Shown here in pieces: positions 9,500-17,455 of a DNA stretch of 64,000 nucleotides. Where the stretch lies: the NCBI GenBank assembly GCA_902596165.1, contig CACJSU010000002.1, positions 62,001 to 126,000 on the forward strand, read 5' to 3'. How positions within the stretch are numbered: the stretch's first letter is position 1; each line of letters begins with the position of its first letter. Source of the stretch: an uncultured SAR86 cluster bacterium (GTDB lineage Bacteria; Pseudomonadota; Gammaproteobacteria; Magnimaribacterales; D2472). The translations under genes were made by a program, and so were the position numbers. A model generated the notes under the pieces. The model had not been told where the DNA came from and ran no database searches. It saw only the letters and a list, made by a program, of their open reading frames with translations.

Positions 9500-10456
9500 T
9501 CATAATGCAGTGGCTGCTTTACTTAATGGAACTGATACTTTTGATGGCTCAACGACTTCAGAGCATGATGTGCAAATCGTTTTAATAGACAAATCTTTTC
9601 CACATGGCACATGGATTAAAGAGATAGGATTATTCTTTGAATTTAACATCCATTTATTTGCCCAAAAGTGAAGATGTATAGCAGTTAAATACCCGCTTCT
9701 TCCCTTTTTTGTAAGCCTATATTCATATCTTGCTGGCTTGTGCTGGTAAATTCTTTTCTCTATTACGCCTGCATCAAGGAATTTTTTTAGTCTATTTGCA
9801 AGTATATTTGTTGAAATCTCTAAAGCCTCATTAAATTCATCAAACCTTCTTAAACCATAAAGTAGTCCTGCATAAACTAAACCAGTCCATCTATCGCCTA
9901 ACAAATCCTCAATTTGAAAAATATTGTTACTTATGTTGTTAGACGAATTTTCACTTCTTCGTGCTTTGAAAGATGTTAATTTAGAAAATTTTAGATTTTC
10001 TTTAATTTGAAACTGAACATCACTGATCTTGATGGTTTTATTACAATGCTGGCAATTACTAGAGAGATTTAAGTAATTTCCGCACGAAGTATGAATAAGC
10101 TCTTCAGGAACATCGGAATTTTCAGTCCAATGATTATTCCATTCCCATAAATAGGATGCAATAGGATAGGTATCAAGACCTTTTTCAGTCAATTTGTATT
10201 CATATCTTCTAGGGCCTGACTGATAAATATCTTTATAGATAATTCCATGATCCAGGAGAAATTTTAATCTTGAAGAAAGCGTTCCCCTTGATACGCCTGT
10301 GCCTGAAATGAAATCTTCAAATTTTCTTTTTCCAAGCCAAATTGATTTTAAAATTAGCAGCGTTGATTTATCGCCTAAAATTTGAAGCGCATATTCAACA
10401 GGACTATTAAGAATAGCATTACCAATAAATTTAGCATTTAATCTTTTATTAACCAT
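9500..10456 (-). CDS. tandem HxlR-type transcription regulator with two zinc-ribbon-like segments
   Basis: Two HxlR winged-helix domains fused in one chain: about 18-110 (VSRGTLSSRLKFLLDHGIIY, then RRYEYKLTEKG) and about 178-270 (ISTNILANRLKKFLDAGVIE, then ARYEYRLTKKG). After each domain there is the same metal-site-like pattern HxxC-x9-CxxC: His122, Cys125, Cys135, Cys138 and His282, Cys285, Cys295, Cys298. HxlR proteins usually have one domain and dimerise; a fused pair would bind as a built-in dimer. Its place between DUF1295 and a thiolase suggests local control of the catabolic genes, which is inferred. The effector is unknown. Confidence 0.9.
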   Translation of the reverse strand: MVNKRLNAKFIGNAILNSPVEYALQILGDKSTLLILKSIWLGKRKFEDFISGTGVSRGTLSSRLKFLLDHGIIYKDIYQSGPRRYEYKLTEKGLDTYPIASYLWEWNNHWTENSDVPEELIHTSCGNYLNLSSNCQHCNKTIKISDVQFQIKENLKFSKLTSFKARRSENSSNNISNNIFQIEDLLGDRWTGLVYAGLLYGLRRFDEFNEALEISTNILANRLKKFLDAGVIEKRIYQHKPARYEYRLTKKGRSGYLTAIHLHFWANKWMLNSKNNPISLIHVPCGKDLSIKTICTSCSEVVEPSKVSVPLSKAATAL

Positions 10457-10458
10457 TA

Positions 10459-11241
10459 CTATGAAAATATCCTTGGGATTATTGAATTAGATGACTTAAT
10501 ATATTCGCTATAACCATTATAATTTTGACTCATCCTTTTATCCATTGTCTTTACACCTGTTACATTAATAATTAGGTAGGAAAAAAGAATCGGGCCAATA
10601 ATAGAAATTAAGGTTAGAGAGTTTACTATAGAAAATATATAGATTCCCCACCAAAACATAATTTCTCCAAAATAATTTGGGTGCCTGCTCAGTGACCATA
10701 AACCGCTTTGAAGAAAAGTTTTCTGATTAACTTCATTTCTCTTGAATTTATTTAGTTGGATGTCTGCAACACATTCCCAAAAGAAACCTACAGAAATTAT
10801 GATTAAACCAATAATATTAAAAATATTTAAGCTCGAAGTTGTGCTTGTAAAAAGTAAAAATTGAACAGGTAAGGTGACAAGCCATATAACTATCCCCTGT
10901 TTGATGAAAACCTGCCATAAAGCAAAAATATTAAAACTTAATCCTGGTTTTTTCCATTCGCGTAATTTGGTATACCTTGAATCTTCTCCATGACCAAGCT
11001 TTCTCTGAAGCATTAAAAGAGTTAATCGAACCGTCCAGATAAAAATTATTACAAAGATAATGTATTTAAATATAGATGCAGCTGGTGATAAATATATAGA
11101 TAGAAAAGTAATAACAAATATAATTGGCGCAAATGCAGTATCAATAATACTGACATCTTTGATAATCATTGAAATTATCCACAATGAAAGAACAATAATG
11201 CTTGTTATAAGCGCAGTTTGAAACAAAAAATAAATCAGCAT
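10459..11241 (-). CDS. DUF1295 membrane protein (steroid 5-alpha-reductase/ICMT-like fold)
   Basis: Integral membrane protein of about 260 residues with six or seven hydrophobic helices. The C-terminal signature SLSRHPNYFGEIMFWWGIYI marks the DUF1295 family, related to steroid 5-alpha-reductases and isoprenylcysteine methyltransferases, in which the His-Pro-Asn-Tyr segment helps bind the nucleotide cofactor. A reductase acting on a lipid-like or sterol-like enone is the likely role. First gene of the minus-strand set with the HxlR regulator (2-base gap) and thiolase, divergent from the nitronate monooxygenase gene across an 82-base intergenic region that must hold both promoters. Confidence 0.85.
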   Translation of the reverse strand: MLIYFLFQTALITSIIVLSLWIISMIIKDVSIIDTAFAPIIFVITFLSIYLSPAASIFKYIIFVIIFIWTVRLTLLMLQRKLGHGEDSRYTKLREWKKPGLSFNIFALWQVFIKQGIVIWLVTLPVQFLLFTSTTSSLNIFNIIGLIIISVGFFWECVADIQLNKFKRNEVNQKTFLQSGLWSLSRHPNYFGEIMFWWGIYIFSIVNSLTLISIIGPILFSYLIINVTGVKTMDKRMSQNYNGYSEYIKSSNSIIPRIFS

Positions 11242-11323
11242 GTTTCTCTTAAAGTTTAATTGTGCAAGTTATATAATATTGTATAATTTCATCCTTTAAA
11301 AATCATCTTTCATTTATAAATTC

Positions 11324-12229
11324 ATGGGTAAATTAGACATTTTAAATAAATTGAGATTACCAGTCATAGTGGCTCCGATGTTTCTAGTGTCAGGACCAGA
11401 ATTAGTTATTGCGAGTTGCAAATCAGGTCTAATTGGATCATTTCCTGGCCCAAATGCAAGAACAATTGAGGATCTAGAAAGCTGGATGAACCAAATTGTA
11501 AAAAATCTTAATGGAGAGACCTGGGCATACAATATGATTGCTCATAAAACTTATGACAGATTCGATGATGAATTAAAATTAATTTCTCAATTTAAACCTC
11601 CATTAGTAATTACAGCGCTAGGAAGTCCAGCAAGAGTTTTGGAAACTGTTCACTCGTATGGAGGAATTGTAATTGCTGATGTTAATTCAGTTGAGTATGC
11701 AAAAAAATGTGCTGATTATGGAGCAGATGGACTTGCTTTGGTTACTTTTGGTGCAGGCGGTCATACAGGAACATTATCACCATTTGTTTTTACATCACAC
11801 GTAAGAGAGTTTTTTGATGGACTTATTGTTTTGGCTGGTGGAATCTCAAATGGTAAGCACATCAAAGCTGCTCAGCATCTTGATGTTGATTTATGTTACA
11901 TGGGTACAAAATTTATAGCAGCAAAGGAAAGCATGGCTGTTGATGAGTATAAATCCATGGTTACAAACTCAACAAGCACTGACTTAAGACTTACAAATTT
12001 ATTTACAGGTGCAAATGCTTATTATTTAAAAGATAGCATTATTAATAATGGACTTGATCCTGATAATTTAGAGACAAATGATAAAGGTTTTAATATTTCA
12101 GGATCTCAAGAAAAGATTAACGCATGGAAGGATATTTGGTCAGCAGGTCAAGGTGTTGGGTTTTCAAACCAAATTGAATCAACTGAAGAAATTACATTAA
12201 AATTGGAAAAAGAATGGAATGATGCATAA
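11324..12229 (+). CDS. nitronate monooxygenase family flavoprotein (2-nitropropane dioxygenase-like)
   Basis: TIM-barrel FMN enzyme. Family marks are the N-terminal LRLPVIVAPMFLVSGPELV, GSFPGPNAR, the ADGLALVTFGAGGHTG loop that carries the family's catalytic histidine, and VLAGGISNGKHIKAA with MGTKFIAAKES for phosphate binding. Known members oxidise nitronates; many of unknown substrate sit in degradation clusters. It leads a plus-strand set with the carotenoid oxygenase (8-base gap) and a thiolase, so it more likely serves the same catabolic route than nitroalkane defence. That is inference. Confidence 0.88.
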   Translation: MGKLDILNKLRLPVIVAPMFLVSGPELVIASCKSGLIGSFPGPNARTIEDLESWMNQIVKNLNGETWAYNMIAHKTYDRFDDELKLISQFKPPLVITALGSPARVLETVHSYGGIVIADVNSVEYAKKCADYGADGLALVTFGAGGHTGTLSPFVFTSHVREFFDGLIVLAGGISNGKHIKAAQHLDVDLCYMGTKFIAAKESMAVDEYKSMVTNSTSTDLRLTNLFTGANAYYLKDSIINNGLDPDNLETNDKGFNISGSQEKINAWKDIWSAGQGVGFSNQIESTEEITLKLEKEWNDA

Positions 12230-12237
12230 TTATTTTC

Positions 12238-13692
12238 ATGAAAGTTAAAAAACTAAATACAGTTCAATCAAGTCTAAAAAATAAAGACCATCCATACATG
12301 AAAGGAGCATGGGAGCCTTTTTATGATGAGTTTGAAGTCTTAAATCTAGATTCAATTGGCTCTATCCCCAAAGACTTTGATGGAGTCTATTTGAGGAATA
12401 CTGAAAATCAAATCCATGAGCCTATAGGAAGATTTCATCCCTTTGATGGAGATGGTTTATTGCACTCTATTGTTTTTCAAAATGGAAAAGCAGATTACAG
12501 AAATAAGTTTGTCCGCACTGAAGGGTTTCAAATAGAGCAAAAATTCAATTCTTCAAAATGGGCGGGATTAATGGAACGTCCTGGAACATCTATATTACCT
12601 GGTTGGGGAGCTCAAGGCTGTCTTAAAGATACATCTTCAACAGATGTAGTTGTCCATGCTGGAAAAGCTTTAACTACCTTTTATCAATGTGGAGATGGTT
12701 ATAATTGTGATCCTATAACTTTAGATTCTGCTGGAAAGGTATCATGGGCACCTATAGAAGGTGTTTCAGCTCATACTAAAGTTGATCTTCGTACTGGAGA
12801 ACTACTGTTTTTTAATTATTCAAAACAGGCGCCCTATATGCACTACGGCGTTGTAGGTTCTGATAATAAACTTAAACATTACACACCGATACCACTTCCA
12901 GGGCCTAGACTGCCTCATGATATGGCATTCACTGAAAATTTTTCTATTCTCAATGATCTTCCATTATTTTGGGATTCAGAAATGCTTAAACGAGGCATAC
13001 ATGCAACAAAACTACACGATCTTCCATCAAGATTTGCAATAATTCCACGTTACGGCTCAGCTGACGAAATTAAATGGTTTGAAGCGAGTCCTACATATTG
13101 CCTTCATTGGAATAATGCATATGAGAATGGTGATGAAATTATTTTAGAGGGATATTTTCAAGAAAATCCTGAGCCAGGTAATTATGATGGAGCGCCTAAG
13201 GGATTAGAAAGAATGATGGCATTTTTAGATAATCATTTACTGCAACCTAAACTTCATAGATGGAGATTCAATCTTGCAACTGGAAAAACAATTGAAGAAC
13301 GATTGGATGATAAAGTTCTAGAATTTGGAGCAATTAACCAAAGATATGCATGCAAAAAACACAGATACACATATAGCATGATGCCTACTAAAGGTTGGTT
13401 TACTTTTGATGGCATTTGCAAACATGATCATAAGACTAACAATGATGATATATATAAATTTGGAGATGGCATTTTTGGTAGTGAAGTTTGTTTTGCACCT
13501 AGACATAACTCGATAAATGAAGATGATGGATACTTAATTTCAATTATTACAAACGTAAATGAAAAAATATCAGCTTGTTTGATTTTCGATGCAACAAATA
13601 TAACTGCAGGCCCAATTTCTACCCTAGAATTACCCCATCAAGTTTGCTCAGGCACTCATGCTACATGGGCCCAAATGAATGAAATTTTTTAA
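12238..13692 (+). CDS. carotenoid cleavage-type oxygenase (RPE65/lignostilbene dioxygenase family)
   Basis: Non-haem Fe(II) beta-propeller oxygenase that splits a conjugated C=C bond with O2. All four iron-binding histidines are visible: His179 (VSAHTKVD), His227 (LPHDMAFT), His290 (YCLHWNN) and His474 (GTHATW near the C-terminus). The N-terminal HPFDGDGLLHSI and YRNKFVRT segments are also typical. At 484 residues it has full length. The family includes carotenoid, apocarotenoid and lignostilbene cleaving enzymes; the sequence alone does not say which. With neighbours for CoA activation, beta-oxidation and aldehyde handling, it may perform the cleavage that opens the imported substrate. Confidence 0.92.
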   Translation: MKVKKLNTVQSSLKNKDHPYMKGAWEPFYDEFEVLNLDSIGSIPKDFDGVYLRNTENQIHEPIGRFHPFDGDGLLHSIVFQNGKADYRNKFVRTEGFQIEQKFNSSKWAGLMERPGTSILPGWGAQGCLKDTSSTDVVVHAGKALTTFYQCGDGYNCDPITLDSAGKVSWAPIEGVSAHTKVDLRTGELLFFNYSKQAPYMHYGVVGSDNKLKHYTPIPLPGPRLPHDMAFTENFSILNDLPLFWDSEMLKRGIHATKLHDLPSRFAIIPRYGSADEIKWFEASPTYCLHWNNAYENGDEIILEGYFQENPEPGNYDGAPKGLERMMAFLDNHLLQPKLHRWRFNLATGKTIEERLDDKVLEFGAINQRYACKKHRYTYSMMPTKGWFTFDGICKHDHKTNNDDIYKFGDGIFGSEVCFAPRHNSINEDDGYLISIITNVNEKISACLIFDATNITAGPISTLELPHQVCSGTHATWAQMNEIF

Positions 13693-13695
13693 AAA

Positions 13696-14895
13696 TTGAG
13701 CCCTGTATACATACTTGAATCGATTAGAACGCCTAGAGGAAAAGCTAAAGAATCTGGAGGCTTGCATGAATTATCTCCATATGAACTATTAGATTCTTTA
13801 TATAATTATATTTCAGAAAACGAGTATGTTGATTTTAATAAAATAGATGATGTAATTCTTGGTTGTGTAACTCAACAAGGTGAACAAGCGGGAAATATTG
13901 CCAAGTCATCAGCTCTCTTTTCAGGTTTACCAGATAAAGTAAATGGGATAACTTTAAACAGATTTTGCTCTTCAAGTTTAGATGCAATCAATTTTGGATA
14001 TCTTAAAATTCTTTCCGGTCAAAGTAATTTAGTTTTTTCTGGTGGAATTGAAATGATGTCAAGAGTTCCAATGTTATCTGATGAAGCTTCAATTTGGATT
14101 GATCCCAAAATAGCACATAAATCAAAAATTTTTATGATGGGTAGTGGAGCAGATCTTATCGCATCTTTAAATAATATTTCACGTGAAGAAGCTGACAAAC
14201 TTGCATATAGTAGTCAACAAAAAGCATATTTTGCCAAAACTAATAATTATTTTAAATCAGTAATACCAGTCAAAAACCCATATAAGGATTTGATTTGTAA
14301 AGAAGATGAATGTATTAGACATGAAACTACCATTGATGATTTAAGTTTATTAGATCCTAGCTTTGATGAGTTAGGAAAAAGAGGTGTTGATGAGCTTCAA
14401 TTAAAACTTTTTCCAGAATTAAAACAAATCAACCACATTCACACAGCTGGCAATTCTCCTGCAATGGCTGATGCTGCCAGTATCACTATTTTATCTAATT
14501 CTAAACACTCAGATTCAGATAAATATAAATATAGAGCTACTATAAAAGCAGTAGCAACGGTAAATGATGACCCTGCATTTGTATTATCAGGTTGTCTTGC
14601 TGCTACAAAACAAATTCTTAACGATATGAAATTAACCGTAAATGACATTGACATGTTTGAAATTCATGAAGCCTTCGCATCTACAATCATTCATACTCAA
14701 AGGGTTCTTGAAATCCCTCAAGACAAGTTAAATGTTAATGGGGGTTGTATTGCATTAGGTCATCCAATGGGTGCAACGGGCTCAATTATGATGTCTACCC
14801 TATTAGATGAAATGGAGAGACAGAATCTTTCTCTTGGCATTGTATCTACTAGCGGCGCTGCTGGTGCTGGAACAGCTATTCTGATTGAACGATAA
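13696..14895 (+). CDS. acetyl-CoA C-acyltransferase (thiolase), TTG start
   Basis: Classical thiolase of 399 residues, starting with TTG 3 bases after the oxygenase stop. The nucleophile is Cys91 (NRFCSSSLDA), followed by FEIHEAFAST and the histidine loop GGCIALGHPMGATGS. The usual second catalytic cysteine in the C-terminal C-x-G-G-G motif is Ser386 here (TSGAAGAG). That residue normally acts as the acid/base in Claisen condensation and cleavage, so rate or direction may differ. It is tightly linked to the carotenoid-type oxygenase and nitronate monooxygenase, fitting removal of acetyl-CoA from a cleaved side chain. Confidence 0.88.
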   Translation: MSPVYILESIRTPRGKAKESGGLHELSPYELLDSLYNYISENEYVDFNKIDDVILGCVTQQGEQAGNIAKSSALFSGLPDKVNGITLNRFCSSSLDAINFGYLKILSGQSNLVFSGGIEMMSRVPMLSDEASIWIDPKIAHKSKIFMMGSGADLIASLNNISREEADKLAYSSQQKAYFAKTNNYFKSVIPVKNPYKDLICKEDECIRHETTIDDLSLLDPSFDELGKRGVDELQLKLFPELKQINHIHTAGNSPAMADAASITILSNSKHSDSDKYKYRATIKAVATVNDDPAFVLSGCLAATKQILNDMKLTVNDIDMFEIHEAFASTIIHTQRVLEIPQDKLNVNGGCIALGHPMGATGSIMMSTLLDEMERQNLSLGIVSTSGAAGAGTAILIER

Positions 14896-14967
14896 AAATT
14901 CAGAGACTTGCTCAACTAAACTTACTGATATATATTTAATTCAAAGTAAGTTATTGGAGAAATATCA

Positions 14968-15411
14968 ATGAATGATAAAACATTAGAAGTTGTTCAAACT
15001 ATGTTTGCTGCATGGGAAAGTCTTGATATGGAGGCTGTATTGCAAAACTGGCATGAAGATGGATATCTATGGAGCATGATGAATACTGAAAAAACACAAG
15101 GTCATGAAAAACTTAGAGAACACTTAAATAGGTTAATGTCCACATGTACAAGGCTTAACATAGAAGTTCAAAATTATGTTGTAAATGGTGATACCTATAT
15201 GTGTGAATGTATAGATGATTTCGATACTGAGACTGGAGGTCATGGTTATATCCCTACTGCAAGAGTGATGACTGTGAGAGATGGCAAAGTAGATCAGTGG
15301 AGAGATTATTATAATCGAGCTACATTAATGGCTGCTATGGGGGTTGAAGAATTTGATCCAAAACAAGGGAAAAAACTAATGCCAGAGGATAAAAAATTCT
15401 TCGTCTTATAA
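14968..15411 (+). CDS. SnoaL/limonene-epoxide-hydrolase-like NTF2-fold protein
   Basis: Small NTF2-fold protein of 147 residues. The C-terminal strand RVMTVRDGKVDQWRDYYN resembles limonene-1,2-epoxide hydrolases and SnoaL-like cyclases, as does the N-terminal helix pair with MEAVLQNWHEDGYLW. In LEH an Asp-Arg-Asp set activates water; Arg and Asp residues are present in this strand, but the exact triad cannot be assigned by eye. It is preceded by a good Shine-Dalgarno (TTGGAG) and abuts the old-yellow-enzyme gene one base downstream, so the two are probably translationally coupled. Opening of an epoxide or isomerisation of a ring ketone would suit the context. Confidence 0.78.
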   Translation: MNDKTLEVVQTMFAAWESLDMEAVLQNWHEDGYLWSMMNTEKTQGHEKLREHLNRLMSTCTRLNIEVQNYVVNGDTYMCECIDDFDTETGGHGYIPTARVMTVRDGKVDQWRDYYNRATLMAAMGVEEFDPKQGKKLMPEDKKFFVL

Positions 15412-15412
15412 A

Positions 15413-16582
15413 GTGTCAAACTTATTTGATCCGATAAGCATAAGATCAATTAATTTTCGAAATAGAATTGGAGTCTCGCCAATGGTTCAGACTTCATCTT
15501 ATGATGGGTTTGCAAATAATTGGCATCTCGTTCATTTAGGCTCAAGGGCCGTTGGTGGGGCTGGGCTTGTAATGACTGAAGCAACAGCTGTTGAAAAAAA
15601 AGGAAGGATCTCCCTCAATGATCTTGGGATATGGAAAGATGCCCATATTCCAAAATTACTAGAGATTAGCTCATTTATTAAAAATCAAGGTTCCGTACCT
15701 GGAATACAATTAGCTCATGCTGGAAGAAAAGCTAGCTACTCATCTCCTCTAGATAAACAAGGACTTAGAGCCTATGCTCCTCTTGAAAAATCCAAAGGTG
15801 GCTGGGAAACTCTAGGACCAAGCCCTATACCTTTTGAAGATGGAGGCAATCAACCCAAATTAATGACAAAAAATGACATTAAGAAAGTTATCAATTCGTT
15901 CACAAAAGCAGCGTCAAGAGCTGATAAAGCTGGATTTGAATTAGTTGAAATTCATGCTGCCCATGGCTATCTTTTGCACCAATTTTATAGTCCAATCTCA
16001 AACATAAGAACAGATGCATATGGCAATGATTTCAATGGAAGAATTCAGTTAACATTAGAAGTGGCCAAGTGTGTCAGAAAAGTTTGGCCATCTAACAAAG
16101 TACTATGCTTTAGAATTTCATTCACTGATTGGATAGATGGCGGATGGGTTTTAGAAGACTCAATTGAACTTTGTAAAAAGTTAAAAAAAATAGGTGTTGA
16201 TATAATTGATGTAAGTTCTGGTGGAACTTCCTCAAAGACTGTTGCTATTGCAAAAGAATTGATTGAAGACAGAGACAATGTTGAAATAAAAAGCGTCATT
16301 CCTCTTGAACCAGGATACCAAGTTCATGCAGCTGAATTAATTAAACAAAAAGCAAAAATTAAGACAGCATCAGTTGGCTTAATAACAGATCCACAGCATG
16401 CACAAAATATTGTATCTTCCAAAAAATCTGATTTCGTTTTTCTAGGAAGAGAGCTGCTAAGAGACCCATATTGGCCTATAAAAGCAGCGCAAACACTCAA
16501 TCAAGCAAAAAACTTATCAATACCTGGACAATATTATCTTGGCTGGAGAGATTTACTTGGTGTTAAATATAGAGGAATTTAG
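15413..16582 (+). CDS. NADH:flavin oxidoreductase, old yellow enzyme family (NamA/YqjM-like), GTG start
   Basis: FMN TIM-barrel ene-reductase that reduces the C=C bond of enones. Marks: SPMVQTSSYDG at the N-terminus, QLAHAGRKAS, the proton-donor pair His181 and His184 in HAAHGYLLHQFYSP, NIRTDAYG, NGR, and the C-terminal FLGRELLRDPYWP. The cysteine of YqjM enzymes that tunes the flavin (SPMC) is Val25 here. It starts with GTG at 15413, one base after the LEH-like gene, and ends by overlapping the convergent SDR stop by four bases. Likely reduces an unsaturated ring intermediate of the catabolic region. Confidence 0.9.
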   Translation: MSNLFDPISIRSINFRNRIGVSPMVQTSSYDGFANNWHLVHLGSRAVGGAGLVMTEATAVEKKGRISLNDLGIWKDAHIPKLLEISSFIKNQGSVPGIQLAHAGRKASYSSPLDKQGLRAYAPLEKSKGGWETLGPSPIPFEDGGNQPKLMTKNDIKKVINSFTKAASRADKAGFELVEIHAAHGYLLHQFYSPISNIRTDAYGNDFNGRIQLTLEVAKCVRKVWPSNKVLCFRISFTDWIDGGWVLEDSIELCKKLKKIGVDIIDVSSGGTSSKTVAIAKELIEDRDNVEIKSVIPLEPGYQVHAAELIKQKAKIKTASVGLITDPQHAQNIVSSKKSDFVFLGRELLRDPYWPIKAAQTLNQAKNLSIPGQYYLGWRDLLGVKYRGI

Positions 16583-17451
16583 TTTTCTAATGCTTCAAAG
16601 CTCTCACTTGCATCTTCTCGAGTGACCACTTCTTCCAGGCTCATCAACGATTGCAAGTTATTATCAATTTCAACGTCAGAAATTTGATTTAATGCGGAGA
16701 GGTCAATTCCAGTATTCTCTATCATTTTTGCAATTTTAAATTGCCCTCCTCCAGCTATAAAAATATTTCCAGAAATTCTTTGTGACTCAAGTAAAAATTT
16801 TACAATCGGAGTAACTTTATCAGTTGTGAACTGTTGCTTTTGAGATGTTGTTAAGAAATTCTTGGTCATGTTAGTGAAAGCAAATGGAGATAAAACATTA
16901 ATATTTAAATTCTTTGTTTTTGCTTCTAAATGCAATGAATGTGCTAATCCAATAAGCCCTGCTTTAGATGATGAGTATGCCGGCATACCATGTTGGCCGA
17001 ACAGTCCTGCGCCTGAGGTAGTAAATAAAATACTCCCAAAATCATTCTCATACATGTGCTGAAAGCATGCATGGGAAACATTTACAGCCCCAGTAAAATT
17101 AATAGAAATTATTTCATTAAAATCTTGTAATGTTGTTTGATGAAATGTTTTGCCTTCTGCGACTCCTGCATTATTTATCAAATAATCAAAAGACCCAAAT
17201 TCATCTAAGCATTGTTCTAATATCTCCTTGCCGCTATTAGGATCTTCAATGCTTGAATGATTTGCGGATGCATTACCCCCCATATTTCTAATTTCTTCTA
17301 CAATTTGTTCGGCAGAGCTTTTCTGGTTCTTATGAATCCTATTATTCACAAGAACATTCATGCCGTTAGATGCAAGATATGTAGCATATGCTGCTCCCAG
17401 ACCCTTACCTGCACCTGTAATAGCAACAGTTCTTTCAACCGGATTGTTCAC
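16579..17451 (-). CDS. short-chain dehydrogenase/reductase
   Basis: Rossmann-fold NAD(P)-dependent oxidoreductase of 290 residues. The nucleotide motif is TGAGKGLG at 12-19, with INNAG at about 92-96, and the catalytic Ser146, Tyr159 and Lys163 (YSSSK) are all intact. It resembles the multifunctional hydroxyacyl-CoA dehydrogenase type of SDR, and has a C-terminal extension of about 60 residues beyond the core. Third gene of the minus-strand set hyuA-like, hyuB-like, SDR (4-base gap). Substrate unknown; an alcohol or 3-hydroxyacyl-CoA fits its neighbours. Confidence 0.9.
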   Translation of the reverse strand: MNNPVERTVAITGAGKGLGAAYATYLASNGMNVLVNNRIHKNQKSSAEQIVEEIRNMGGNASANHSSIEDPNSGKEILEQCLDEFGSFDYLINNAGVAEGKTFHQTTLQDFNEIISINFTGAVNVSHACFQHMYENDFGSILFTTSGAGLFGQHGMPAYSSSKAGLIGLAHSLHLEAKTKNLNINVLSPFAFTNMTKNFLTTSQKQQFTTDKVTPIVKFLLESQRISGNIFIAGGGQFKIAKMIENTGIDLSALNQISDVEIDNNLQSLMSLEEVVTREDASESFEALEN

Positions 17452-17455
17452 TAGA

